From positions 620,001 through 684,000 of the forward strand of contig NZ_JBNAFY010000001.1 in the NCBI RefSeq assembly GCF_049800915.1: DNA of 64,000 bases, in the 5' to 3' direction. Shown in pieces: positions 34,712 through 42,984 of this stretch (positions are counted from its first letter, which is position 1; every line of letters starts with the position of its first letter). The translations under genes were made by a program, and so were the position numbers. Source of the DNA: Amaricoccus macauensis_A. GTDB taxonomy: Bacteria > Pseudomonadota > Alphaproteobacteria > Rhodobacterales > Rhodobacteraceae. The notes beneath the pieces were generated by a model. It saw only the letters and a list, made by a program, of their open reading frames with translations. It had not been told where the DNA came from and did not search any database.

Positions 34712-36022
34712 TCAGGCTTCGTCGCCGAAGACACGCGCGAAGATCGTGTCCACGTGCTTGGTATGATAGCCGAGGTCGAAACAGGCCTCGATCTCCGCCT
34801 CGCTCATGGCAGCGGTCACATCCGCATCGCCCTTGAGTTCGGTCAGGAAGTCCGCGCCCTGTTCCCAGACCTTCATCGCATTGCGCTGCACCAGCGAGTA
34901 GCTGTCCTCGCGGCTCACACCCTTCTGGGTAAGCGCCAGCAGCACGCGCTGCGAATGGATCAGACCGCGGAACTTGTTCATGTTGGCGATCATGTTGTCG
35001 GGGTAGACCACGAGCTTCTCGACGACACCCGTGAGACGCGTCAGCGCGAAATCGAGCGTGATCGTGGTGTCCGGCCCAATGGCGCGCTCCACGGAGGAAT
35101 GGCTGATGTCCCGCTCGTGCCAGAGCGCGACGTTCTCCAGCGCCGGCGTGACGGACATCCGCACCAGCCGCGCGAGCCCGGTGAGGTTTTCCGTCAGCAC
35201 CGGGTTGCGCTTGTGCGGCATCGCGGACGAGCCCTTCTGCCCCTTGGAAAAGAACTCCTCCGCCTCCAGCACTTCGGTGCGCTGCATGTGGCGGATCTCG
35301 GTGGCGATGTTCTCGATGGACGATGCGATCACGCCAAGCGTGGCAAAAAACATCGCGTGTCGGTCACGCGGGATCACCTGCGTCGAGATCGGCTCGGCCC
35401 GCAGTCCCATTTGCTCGCAGACGTGCTCTTCGACAGAGGGATCGATGTTGGCGAACGTGCCGACCGCGCCGGAAATCGCGCCCGTGGCGATCTCGTAGCG
35501 CGCCTTCTCCAGCCGGTTCCGGTTGCGGTCCATCTCGGCATAGAACCGCGCCAGCGTCAGGCCCATGGTCGTGGGCTCGGCATGAATGCCGTGGGAGCGG
35601 CCGATCCGCACCGTGTCCTTCTGTTCGATGGCCCGTTTCTTCAGCGCGGCCAGCAGCTTGTCCATGTCTTCGAGCAGGATGTCGGCGGCACGGGTCAGCT
35701 GCACGTTGAACGTGGTGTCGAGCACGTCGGAGGAGGTCATGCCCTGGTGGACGAAGCGGGCCTCCTCGTTGCCGATAATCTCGGCCAGATGGGTGAGGAA
35801 GGCGATCACGTCATGCTTGGTGACGGCCTCGATCTCGTCGATCCGCGCCACGTCGAATTCCACGTCCCGAGCCTTCCAGACCGCCTTCGCGCTCTCCTCC
35901 GGGATCACGCCGAGCTTGGCCTGGGCGTCGCAGGCATGGGCCTCGATCTCGAACCAGATCCGGAACTTGGTCTCGGGGGACCAGATCTTCACCATGTCTG
36001 GGCGGGAATAGCGCGGGATCAT
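34712..36022 (-). CDS. purB: adenylosuccinate lyase
   Basis: PurB, 436 aa; cleaves SAICAR and adenylosuccinate in purine synthesis. The fumarase/lyase signature KGSSAMPHKRNP and the catalytic GMTSSDVLDT and RSHGIHAEPTT segments are present. GAAAGG precedes ATG 36022. TspO follows by one base. Confidence 0.97.
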   Translation of the reverse strand: MIPRYSRPDMVKIWSPETKFRIWFEIEAHACDAQAKLGVIPEESAKAVWKARDVEFDVARIDEIEAVTKHDVIAFLTHLAEIIGNEEARFVHQGMTSSDVLDTTFNVQLTRAADILLEDMDKLLAALKKRAIEQKDTVRIGRSHGIHAEPTTMGLTLARFYAEMDRNRNRLEKARYEIATGAISGAVGTFANIDPSVEEHVCEQMGLRAEPISTQVIPRDRHAMFFATLGVIASSIENIATEIRHMQRTEVLEAEEFFSKGQKGSSAMPHKRNPVLTENLTGLARLVRMSVTPALENVALWHERDISHSSVERAIGPDTTITLDFALTRLTGVVEKLVVYPDNMIANMNKFRGLIHSQRVLLALTQKGVSREDSYSLVQRNAMKVWEQGADFLTELKGDADVTAAMSEAEIEACFDLGYHTKHVDTIFARVFGDEA

Positions 36023-36269
36023 TTGGGGGCCTTTCGCTCACATCGGATTTGCCGCGACTGATAGACCGCAAGGCCCGCACGCACAAGGAGCGGCCCGATC
36101 GCGCGCACCCAAGGCCAAGTCGAATTCTACAGCGCCGTACATGATTTTTTGACGCTTTCCCGCTATTTCTAAACTTGTCATCAAATTGACGCGGTCTCGC
36201 GCGCGTCGGATTGGCGTGCAGGCGCTGACCTGCCTTTCGCAATTGGCATCGTCTCTAAGGCAACGAAAC

Positions 36270-36743
36270 GTGGAAAACGACCTGACCGGGAAAGCCGGTG
36301 ATCTCCTGATATCCCCCCTCCACCGGCGCCTGCCGGTGATTTTGGGCTGGGGCCTTGTTATCCTCGGCGCGGTGGCTCTGCCCGTATCCCTCTTCGGGGC
36401 GCAGCCGCATACCTGGCTCGAGGTGCTGGGAAGCACCAGCTGCATCCCGATCGGCCTCTACATGCTGTGCGTGCGGAGTGAGGATTGGAACATGCCCCAT
36501 CGCAAGGATCGCCCGCTTCGCGACCCAGTGGGAGCGGCACTCGGCCTTTCTGAGGTCGGCGCGCTCATCGAACCCGCAGAGATCTTCCACATCATCAATC
36601 GACCGCTGGGTCTCAGCATTGCGCAACGAACGGCGCTCTGGTGGCAGTCCGCGCATCTCTTCACGCCGTCCCATGAAAATGAGCAAAAGGCATGTTCGTT
36701 TTGCGCGGCTGGGAGACGTCCGGACCGAGGGCTGCAAATCTAG
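36270..36743 (+). CDS. hypothetical membrane protein
   Basis: A 157-aa frame with two hydrophobic helices (about 16-42 and 47-63; PVILGWGLVILGAVALPVS, then TSCIPIGLYMLCV). The rest is polar and basic. AAGG 9 bases upstream supports a GTG start at 36270. No family recognised. The opposite strand is open too, so coding status is moderate. Confidence 0.45.
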   Translation: MENDLTGKAGDLLISPLHRRLPVILGWGLVILGAVALPVSLFGAQPHTWLEVLGSTSCIPIGLYMLCVRSEDWNMPHRKDRPLRDPVGAALGLSEVGALIEPAEIFHIINRPLGLSIAQRTALWWQSAHLFTPSHENEQKACSFCAAGRRPDRGLQI

Positions 36744-36770
36744 AAGGGTCTCCTGAGCGTTCGGGGCGAC

Positions 36771-37172
36771 CTACCGGGCGCTGAGCCAGTTCTCGACCCG
36801 CAACCCGCCGATCCGCCTGAACTCGCCTTCGTTCGCGGTCACGACGATCGCGCCGGAGGCCCGGGCCTGCGCCGCGATCCAGAGGTCGTTCTGCCCGATG
36901 GGCGCGCCGCGCAACTCCAGCGCCTGCCGGATCTCGCCATAGGCCGCACCCGCGTCCGGTGTCAGCGGCAGGAGATCGATCTCCGCCAGCACTGCCTCGA
37001 CCCGCTCGGTCAGCAGGCGGGAGCCGCGTTTGAGACAGCCATAGCGCAATTCGCCCGCGACGATCACGCTCGTCGCCACCTCCGTGTCGCCCACGCGCGC
37101 CAGTTCGACCGCTGCCGAGCCCTGCGGATTGCGCACCAGGTCGCTGATGATGTTGGTGTCTAGGAGATACAT
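36771..37172 (-). CDS. vapC: VapC-type PIN-domain toxin
   Basis: A 133-aa PIN ribonuclease. Acidic catalytic residues Asp5 (YLLDTN), Glu41 (VAGELRYG) and Asp96 (GQNDLWIAA) are present, with TANEGEF at the end. VapC toxins cut RNA (often initiator tRNA). Its ATG shares one base with the antitoxin stop (TGATG). Confidence 0.9.
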   Translation of the reverse strand: MYLLDTNIISDLVRNPQGSAAVELARVGDTEVATSVIVAGELRYGCLKRGSRLLTERVEAVLAEIDLLPLTPDAGAAYGEIRQALELRGAPIGQNDLWIAAQARASGAIVVTANEGEFRRIGGLRVENWLSAR

Positions 37173-37417
37173 CAGCCGAGAATGTCTTCGGCCTCGGCGG
37201 GAGCATCCTCGATCTCGGGCAGGGCCTCCTCGATCGGCTCCCACGCCGCAAGAAGCCCCAGAAGACCAGCCTTGCGCACCGGCTCGATGATCAGACGCTC
37301 GCCATCCTTGCGGATCGTGGCACGATTGCCCGGCAGTTCGAATTCCACGGGGATGCGCACGGCCTGGTTCCGGTTGTTCCGAAACAGTCGAACCTCTCGC
37401 GCATCACTCATCGACAT
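37172..37417 (-). CDS. vapB: VapB-type antitoxin
   Basis: An 81-aa antitoxin: an AbrB/MazE-like DNA-binding N-terminus (ARE-VRLFRNNRNQAVRIPVEFELPG) followed by an acidic tail that would bind the toxin. Start at 37417 (AAGGA upstream); ATGs at 37426 and 37411 are alternatives. Overlaps vapC. Confidence 0.85.
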   Translation of the reverse strand: MSMSDAREVRLFRNNRNQAVRIPVEFELPGNRATIRKDGERLIIEPVRKAGLLGLLAAWEPIEEALPEIEDAPAEAEDILG

Positions 37418-37431
37418 CAGGGACATTCCTT

Positions 37432-37473
37432 GCATATGCCGCTTGTATATGCCAAAAACTTCAAGAAAGTCAA
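37432..37473 (-). promoter_or_regulatory. vapBC promoter with repeated operator-like half-sites
   Basis: On the minus strand, -35 TTGACT (37473-37468) and -10 TATACA (37449-37444) are 18 bases apart. The word GGCATAT occurs twice (ending at about 37447 and 37433), overlapping the -10 and the transcription start, as expected for autoregulation by VapB/VapBC. Confidence 0.6.
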
Positions 37474-37576
37474 CGCGGCGCGCGCAGGCAGGCCCCGGAA
37501 GCGCAACAGCGGGTGCCCCGATCCATGCTGCAAGCGGGGAACTGCGACGCCCCACACGCGGACATCCCCGCGATAC

Positions 37577-38206
37577 CTATCCGCCAAACGAGACCGATCG
37601 GCTGGAGCCGAAACCGCCCCGAGCCGCCACATTGGCGCGGGACATGGGCGCGGCCACCTTCGGATTGGGCGGGGTGCGCAGGGCGTTCGGGGCTGCCTTG
37701 GTGGTGGAGCCGAAGCCGGTGAAGCCCATGCGCTGACCACTCGTGTTGTAGACGCCGCCCTTGCCGTCGGAATAGAGCGGGCGGCCCGAGATGGCGCGCT
37801 GTCCACCGCTGAGCATGTTGCCCATCATGTAGCCCATGAAGAGCGGCATGAAGATCGAGCCATGGCCTGCGGCCTGTTCTTCGCCTTCCACGCCACCGGC
37901 CACCTCGGGCGGGGCGCAGGCGCCTTCCCCGTGCTGCTCTTCGCATAGCGCAAGATCGGTGTAGCGCGGGGCCAGCACGGCATGCTCCTCGCGGGCGTCC
38001 TCGAACGCGGCTTCGCAATCGGCGGCGCTGAACTCGACGCTGGAGAATTCCGAACTGTTGTCGAGGGCCGACCGGCATTGCTCAGCGCTTTGGAAGAAGC
38101 TCACATCCACCTCTTCTTTGCAGCCTGCCAGCGCGAAGGCCGATACGCCGATCAGCGCGGACCGCACGGCGGTCGAGCGCTTTCGCTGGAAAGAGGTGGT
38201 TTTCAT
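37577..38206 (-). CDS. DUF1190 (YgiB-like) lipoprotein
   Basis: A 209-aa lipoprotein: signal with lipobox ALAGC (Cys about residue 28), DUF1190 domain with conserved cysteines (SAEQCRSAL, AADCEAAF) and a glycine/serine-rich C-terminus. E. coli YgiB is the homologue, encoded with YgiC. AGGAGACGG precedes ATG 38206. The GSP-synthase-like gene lies upstream on the same strand. Confidence 0.85.
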   Translation of the reverse strand: MKTTSFQRKRSTAVRSALIGVSAFALAGCKEEVDVSFFQSAEQCRSALDNSSEFSSVEFSAADCEAAFEDAREEHAVLAPRYTDLALCEEQHGEGACAPPEVAGGVEGEEQAAGHGSIFMPLFMGYMMGNMLSGGQRAISGRPLYSDGKGGVYNTSGQRMGFTGFGSTTKAAPNALRTPPNPKVAAPMSRANVAARGGFGSSRSVSFGG

Positions 38207-38604
38207 CGGCCGTCTCCTGTTCTGTTGCCTCATATATAGGCTCTGCGGCAACGATTGGCACCCGTGATACGCAGGGGGCGCAAACAAGTGTTCGCGTCAT
38301 CTGTTCAACACTTGCACTTGTTGCGGGGAACAACGGCACGGAACAAGCCGAAGGCGCCGTGCCAGCGACGGCCCGTCCCGTCGGGTCGGCGCATCGTCTA
38401 TGCAGGGGTGACGAGCAGATCTAGGCAATGCCGTCACCATAAATCGCGTCGAACAGACGGTGTCGCGCCAACCCCCAGTCCGCCGCCGGCCCGGCCCCAA
38501 ATTCGGCAGCCATATGCACATTTCAGTCGTCCGCCGGGCACCGCCTATTGCCGCTGCCGGCCGCACGAATTGCATCACACCCGCGCTCAGCCGCGCAGCC
38601 TGCT
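38207..38604. other. 398-bp gap between ygiC-like and ygiB-like genes
   Basis: I see no gene. An 8-bp inverted repeat CAAGTGTT (38285-38292) / AACACTTG (38307-38314) with an extra CACTTG beside it lies 79 bases before the lipoprotein start and could be an operator. A further GGCACGG/CCGTGCC pair (38335-38341/38357-38363) may be a hairpin. Confidence 0.4.
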
Positions 38605-39798
38605 TCACCCCGTGATGAAGTGCGGCTTGAAGCGTGAAAGGTCCTGGGTGATGCGTGAGCGGTCCTCTCGGATCCCCATGCCGACGCAAGCCTCCCCGAC
38701 GATCCAGGCCCCGATGACAGGGTGCTGCCCGTCGAAGACCGGCAGGGGGGCATAGGCCTGCACGATCTTGGGGTAGGTGTCGTATTCCCGGTTTGTCGAG
38801 GCTTCCGTCTCGCGTCCCGCCTCTTGGATGCGGATGCTCGCCCCCTCGCGGGAGAAGATCGGCTTTGTCACGGAAGCGCGCTTGAGCTCGCTACGGGCAC
38901 GATCCACCCTTGGCCCGCCTGCGGCGATCTCGTCCTCGAAGAAGGCCGGCAGAAGGTTCGGGTCGCCCTCGAAAAGCCGCCAGAGCACCGGCAGGATGCC
39001 CTTGTTGGAAACGAGCGCCTTCCAGGGCGGCTCGAGAAAGCGGCAGGCACTGCCGGCGAGATACTCCGAGAAGGGATCGCGCAGCAGGTCTTCCCAGGGG
39101 TAGAGTTTGAAGAGCGTGCCGATGATCCGGTCTTCGCCATCGGCGAATTGCCCGGTGTCGGCCAGTCCGATCTGCTCGAGCGCCACGTAATGCGCGATGA
39201 GCCCGGCTTCCTTCGCGGTCCAGGCCATGTATTCGACGGTGGCGAAATCCTCCTCCACGCCCTGGGCGGACGTAAAATGCAGATCTGACCCTTCCGGCAG
39301 GATCTCGGCAAACCGCGCGACCATGGCCTCGTGGACCACGTTGAACTGGTCGGTCCCTTCGGGCAGCGCGCCCGCCGCGATCTGATCCTCGAGCCAGGTC
39401 CACTGGAAGGAGGCCGCCTCATAGAGCGAGGTCGGCGTGTCGGCATTGTATTCCAGAAGCTTTGCGGGGCCGTTCCCGTCATAGGCCAGATCGAGGCGTC
39501 CATAAAGGGCGGGTTCCGAGCCAAGCCAGCTTCGGGCGATGAAGTCCCGATGCTCCGCCGGGATGCAGAGGCGTTCCATCAACTCTTGGGACGCGACGAT
39601 CTCCGCCACGGCTTCGAGACACATGCCATGAAGCCGGGCCGACGGGTCCTCAATACCGGTTTCGACCTGCTCCATCGTGAAGCGATACGCGCTGGTCTCG
39701 TCCCAGTAGGGCTCCCCGTGCATGGTGTGAAAGTGGAAGCCCAGGTCCCGGGCCGTGTCTTTCCAGTCTGGTCGCTCATCGAGCGGGACGCGTTGCAT
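38605..39798 (-). CDS. glutathionylspermidine synthase family protein (YgiC-like)
   Basis: A 397-aa ATP-grasp ligase of the GSP-synthase C-terminal family, without the amidase domain of real GspSA. Conserved parts are RLDLAYDGNGPAKLLEYNADTPTSLYE, KLYPWEDLL, SNKGILPVLW and TKPIFSREGASI. E. coli YgiC and YjfC are peptide/amine ligases of uncertain role. GGAG before ATG 39798. With the YgiB-like gene it forms the known ygiB/ygiC pair, but in reverse order. Confidence 0.88.
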   Translation of the reverse strand: MQRVPLDERPDWKDTARDLGFHFHTMHGEPYWDETSAYRFTMEQVETGIEDPSARLHGMCLEAVAEIVASQELMERLCIPAEHRDFIARSWLGSEPALYGRLDLAYDGNGPAKLLEYNADTPTSLYEAASFQWTWLEDQIAAGALPEGTDQFNVVHEAMVARFAEILPEGSDLHFTSAQGVEEDFATVEYMAWTAKEAGLIAHYVALEQIGLADTGQFADGEDRIIGTLFKLYPWEDLLRDPFSEYLAGSACRFLEPPWKALVSNKGILPVLWRLFEGDPNLLPAFFEDEIAAGGPRVDRARSELKRASVTKPIFSREGASIRIQEAGRETEASTNREYDTYPKIVQAYAPLPVFDGQHPVIGAWIVGEACVGMGIREDRSRITQDLSRFKPHFITG

Positions 39799-39981
39799 CT
39801 GTTGCTCCGGTGTCGGGTGCGCTCTGGCGATACGCAGGTTGGCTGCCCATCATTGTGGCCTGGACAGGGCGTCACTCAAGAGTGTGTGGCGGAATGTAAA
39901 GGCCGAAGGTTCTGCCTTGATCGTGCCGTCTGCGGCTTCTCGGCCTCATTCGAAGGGTTACCAGACCACTAATTGAGGTAT

Positions 39982-40018
39982 GTATGGAGACCATATCGAT
40001 TCCATACCGTTTCCATAC
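39982..40018. promoter_or_regulatory. three GTATGGA half-sites upstream of DUF6314 gene
   Basis: GTATGGA at 39982-39988 is inverted against TCCATAC at 40001-40007, and a second TCCATAC follows at 40012-40018, 11 bases (one turn) on. It lies 58 bases before the start at 40076. A binding site is plausible; the factor is unknown. Confidence 0.4.
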
Positions 40019-40075
40019 GCCAGAAATATCGCTCACCGCTTCCATTTTCGCACGTCGCATGAGACACAACAGCCC

Positions 40076-40486
40076 ATGCAACTCGACGATTTCCTCGGCA
40101 CCTGGCAGCTTGCGCGCGAGATCGAAGATCGCCGCGCGGGCCAGACTGGCCGCTTCACCGGCCGCGCCGAATTCATCCGTTCGGATGGTGGGCTCGCCTA
40201 TGCCGAGGAGGGTGAAATGCGGCTCGGGGCGGCTGCACCCATGCGCGCGACGCGCCGATATTACTGGTGCGATTCCAATGGGTTGATCCAGGTACTTTTC
40301 GAGGACGGCCGCTTCTTTCATGGGTTTGATCCGCGTGATCCGGCACCGGAAGCGCGGCATGACTGCCCCCCGGACGACTACCGCGTCGCCTATGATTTGC
40401 GCGCATTCCCGGTCTGGTCCGCCCGCTGGGAGGTGCGCGGCCCTCGCAAGGACTACACCATGTCGAGCTGCTACAGCCGCGCCTGA
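40076..40486 (+). CDS. DUF6314 family protein
   Basis: A 136-aa protein of the DUF6314 type (start LDDFLGTWQLAREIEDR, then GRFTGRAEF, RRYYW, VLFEDGRFFHGFD and a final DYTMSSCYSR). It looks like a small beta-barrel of lipocalin kind. ATG 40076 fits the family start; an upstream ATG at 39980 would include the repeats. Convergent with ubiB, 7 bases apart. Confidence 0.75.
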   Translation: MQLDDFLGTWQLAREIEDRRAGQTGRFTGRAEFIRSDGGLAYAEEGEMRLGAAAPMRATRRYYWCDSNGLIQVLFEDGRFFHGFDPRDPAPEARHDCPPDDYRVAYDLRAFPVWSARWEVRGPRKDYTMSSCYSRA

Positions 40487-40493
40487 ACCGTCC

Positions 40494-42020
40494 TCAGACC
40501 AGCGTCACCAGTGCCACCAGGAAACCGCCTCCCACCGCGCCGCCAAGCGCCCACGCCCATCCCGGCACGGCTTTCTTCGCAAGCTCCTCGGGGGGCGCAC
40601 TTGCCCGCGTGATCGCCTGTTCCGCCAGTTGCGGCAGGCGTGGGGCAATGCGCGCGAGGATTTGCACGGCGGTGGTGAAGTCACGGGCAAACGCCTTGGG
40701 CCCCAGGTTGTCCGCGATATACTGCGTCACCACGGGCCGCGACATTTCCCACATGTTCATCGACGGGTTGAGGCTGCGGGCCACGCCCTCCACCACCACC
40801 ATCGTGCGCTGGAGAAGGATGAGCTCGGTGCGGGTCTCCATCCCGAATCTCTCTGTCACTTCAAAGAGATGCGCGAGAAGCCGCGCCATGGAGATTTGCG
40901 TCGAATCCTGGCCGAAGATCGGCTCGCCAATCGAGCGCAACGCCTGGGCAAAGGCATCCGTATCCTGATCGGCCGGGACATACCCGGCCTCGAAATGCAG
41001 TTCCGCGACCCGGTGGTAGTCGCGGCGCAGGAACCCCATCAGGATCTCCGCATAGACACGCCGCGTGTAAGCGTCGATCCGCCCCATGATGCCGAAATCG
41101 AGCGCGACCAGCGCATCGTCCGGCCCGAGCTTCAGGTTGCCCTGATGCATGTCGCCATGAAAATAGCCGTCGCGCAGAGCATGGGTAAGAAAGAGCTGGA
41201 TAACCCGTTCCGAAAGCCGATTGAGGTCCACGCCTCGGGCACGGAGCGCGTCGATATCGCCCATATGCGTGCCCGACACCCACTCGAGCGTCAGAACGCG
41301 ACGGTCCGTGGCGGGCCAGATCACCGCCGGAACGCGGAAGCCGGCTTCGCCAGCGGTATTCGTAGCGAATTCGGCCGCCGCGGAGGCCTCCATGCGCAGA
41401 TCGAGCTCGCCGAGCACCACGCCCTCGAAATGCCGGATCACTTCGCGCGGCTTCAGTCGCCTCGTGAAGGGCGCGAGGGTGTCAACCAGCCAAGCCGCGA
41501 GATAGAAGGCATCCACGTCGCGCATGAAGGCCCGTTCGATCCCCGGACGCAGCACCTTTACCGCAACGGTCTGTCCGGTTGCGCGCAGAACCGCCTTGTG
41601 CACCTGGGCGAGCGAGGCGGCCGCTATCGGCTCGCTGAATTCGGAGAACACCTCGTCCACCGGTTTTCCGATGGCCGTCTCGAAGGCCGCCATCGCCTCG
41701 TCGCGCGGAAAGGGCGGAAGCTCGTCCTGCAACACGCGCAGCTCGCGTGCCAGATCGTCCCCGACAATATCGGGCCGGGTCGAAAGCACCTGCCCGAACT
41801 TGATATAGGCGGGCCCAAGTGCGGTGATCGCACGCAGAACCGGCGGCTGGCTCGGATCTCCCTCGTAGCCCAGCCACTGGAACGGCCAGCCGAGAATGCG
41901 CGCGGCCGCTCTCAGGAGCGGCGGTGCCTCGAGCGCTTCGAGAGCCACTGCCATCGCGCCGGTGCGCTCGAAAGTCGCGCCGGTGCGGATCAGTCGCCAG
42001 ATATTGTGCGGACCGCGCAT
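40494..42020 (-). CDS. ubiB: ubiquinone biosynthesis atypical kinase/ATPase UbiB
   Basis: UbiB, 508 aa (ABC1/ADCK family), needed for ubiquinone biosynthesis. The KxGQ motif (IKFGQVLSTRPDIVG), the kinase core with AVKVLRPG, and the catalytic loop HGDMHQGNL and DFGIMG are present; the C-terminus ends in a membrane helix (WALGGAVGGGFLVALVTLV). ATG 42020 with GAGGTGA upstream. Directly upstream, the start region is repeated twice in tandem (see repeat). Confidence 0.95.
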   Translation of the reverse strand: MRGPHNIWRLIRTGATFERTGAMAVALEALEAPPLLRAAARILGWPFQWLGYEGDPSQPPVLRAITALGPAYIKFGQVLSTRPDIVGDDLARELRVLQDELPPFPRDEAMAAFETAIGKPVDEVFSEFSEPIAAASLAQVHKAVLRATGQTVAVKVLRPGIERAFMRDVDAFYLAAWLVDTLAPFTRRLKPREVIRHFEGVVLGELDLRMEASAAAEFATNTAGEAGFRVPAVIWPATDRRVLTLEWVSGTHMGDIDALRARGVDLNRLSERVIQLFLTHALRDGYFHGDMHQGNLKLGPDDALVALDFGIMGRIDAYTRRVYAEILMGFLRRDYHRVAELHFEAGYVPADQDTDAFAQALRSIGEPIFGQDSTQISMARLLAHLFEVTERFGMETRTELILLQRTMVVVEGVARSLNPSMNMWEMSRPVVTQYIADNLGPKAFARDFTTAVQILARIAPRLPQLAEQAITRASAPPEELAKKAVPGWAWALGGAVGGGFLVALVTLV

Positions 42021-42052
42021 CAGGTCACCTCAAATCGTTGCGGACCGCGCAT
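42020..42052 (-). CDS. 10-codon leader mini-ORF 2 before ubiB
   Basis: ATG at 42052, sequence MRGPQRFEVT, stop TGA at 42022-42020. The final A of the stop is the first base of the ubiB ATG. It has its own GAGGTGA ribosome site. No protein function is suggested; it may couple or slow ubiB translation. Confidence 0.35.
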   Translation of the reverse strand: MRGPQRFEVT

Positions 42053-42084
42053 CAAGTCACCTCAAATCGTTGCGGATCGCACAT
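42052..42084 (-). CDS. 10-codon leader mini-ORF 1 before ubiB
   Basis: ATG at 42084, sequence MCDPQRFEVT, stop overlapping the ATG of mini-ORF 2 by one base. GAGG lies upstream. It begins 28 bases after the ubiE stop. Confidence 0.3.
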   Translation of the reverse strand: MCDPQRFEVT

Positions 42085-42112
42085 CAGATAGCCTCGCGGG
42101 AAAAGGACGCCA

Positions 42113-42868
42113 TCACAGCTTCCAGCCCGAATGCAGGGCCGCGATGCCCATGGAGAGGTTGCGATAGGACACCTGTTCGAAGCCCGCATCGCGAATCATG
42201 CTCGCAAACACTTCCTGCTCCGGAAAGCGGCGGATCGATTCCACTAGGTACTGGTAGCTGGAGCGATCGTTGGCGAGCGTCTGCCCGAGCCGCGGGATCA
42301 CGTTGAAGGAATAGGTGTCGTAGATCTTGCGCAAGAGTTCGTTCGGCACGCGCGAGAACTCCAGCACGAGAAACCGTCCGCCGGGGCGCAATACGCGGTA
42401 GGCTTCGGCAATCGCGTCTTCTATCCGCGTCACGTTCCGGATGCCGAAGGAGATCGTGTAGGCGTCATAGCTCGAAGGGGGCAGGGGCAGCGCCATCGCA
42501 TCGCCCACGACCCAGTCGAGCTTGCCCTCGATGCCCTGCTTGGCACTGCGTTCGCGCCCTTCGACCAGCATCGATTCGGTCATGTCGAGCACCGTGACCG
42601 CCCCATCCCCCTTCACCCGCTCGAGAAAGCGGAAGGCGATGTCGCCAGTGCCGCCCGCCACATCGAGAAGTGACATTCCTGGCCGGGGCGCCAGCCAGTC
42701 TAGCATCGCATCCTTCCAGAGCCGGTGGATCCCGAGGCTCATGGCGTCGTTCATCAGGTCATAGCGCGAGGCGACCGAGGTGAAGACGCCATGCACGCGC
42801 CCGGCTTTCTCCGCTTCCGGGACGGTCTCGTATCCGAAATGGGTGGTCGGTTCGGATGTGTCGGACAT
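42113..42868 (-). CDS. ubiE: ubiquinone/menaquinone biosynthesis C-methyltransferase
   Basis: UbiE, 251 aa, a class I methyltransferase acting in ubiquinone synthesis. Signatures: HFGYETV, KAGRVHGVFTSVASRYDLMNDAMSLGIHRLWKD, LLDVAGGTGDIAF and ISFGIRNVTRIEDA. ATG 42868 with GGAAAGG upstream. Divergent from mutM; ubiB lies downstream. Confidence 0.96.
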   Translation of the reverse strand: MSDTSEPTTHFGYETVPEAEKAGRVHGVFTSVASRYDLMNDAMSLGIHRLWKDAMLDWLAPRPGMSLLDVAGGTGDIAFRFLERVKGDGAVTVLDMTESMLVEGRERSAKQGIEGKLDWVVGDAMALPLPPSSYDAYTISFGIRNVTRIEDAIAEAYRVLRPGGRFLVLEFSRVPNELLRKIYDTYSFNVIPRLGQTLANDRSSYQYLVESIRRFPEQEVFASMIRDAGFEQVSYRNLSMGIAALHSGWKL

Positions 42869-42984
42869 GGGGGCAGGGCCTTTCCTCGGAAATCTTCCCG
42901 TGGTTATAAGACGCGCCCCGGCGGAGACAACCGCAACCGGGCGCAACCGGGCGCAACCCGGACACCTACAAGAAGGAGCCGGGC

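Larger units (their letters stand above)
42007..42090 (-). repeat. ubiB: 32-bp tandem repeat of the ubiB translation start
   Basis: Three copies with an exact 32-bp period start at 42007, 42039 and 42071. Copies 1 and 2 differ at one base (42023 G, 42055 A); copy 3 is diverged and about 20 bases long. On the minus strand each full copy holds a ribosome site (GAGGTGA) followed by TGATG and CGCGGTCCGCA. Copy 1 holds the real ubiB ATG; the others make upstream mini-ORFs. Confidence 0.85.

Noticed and set aside
34592..36061. 489-codon open frame antisense to purB
   Set aside because: His/Arg-rich mirror translation of purB without any known motif.
36255..36737. 160-codon frame on the minus strand opposite the small membrane protein
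   Set aside because: Very polar, no ribosome site; the plus strand has real membrane helices and is preferred, though not certain.
42938..42961. Short repeats of CAACCGGGCG near mutM as a CRISPR-like array
   Set aside because: Only two to three 10-bp copies without spacers.
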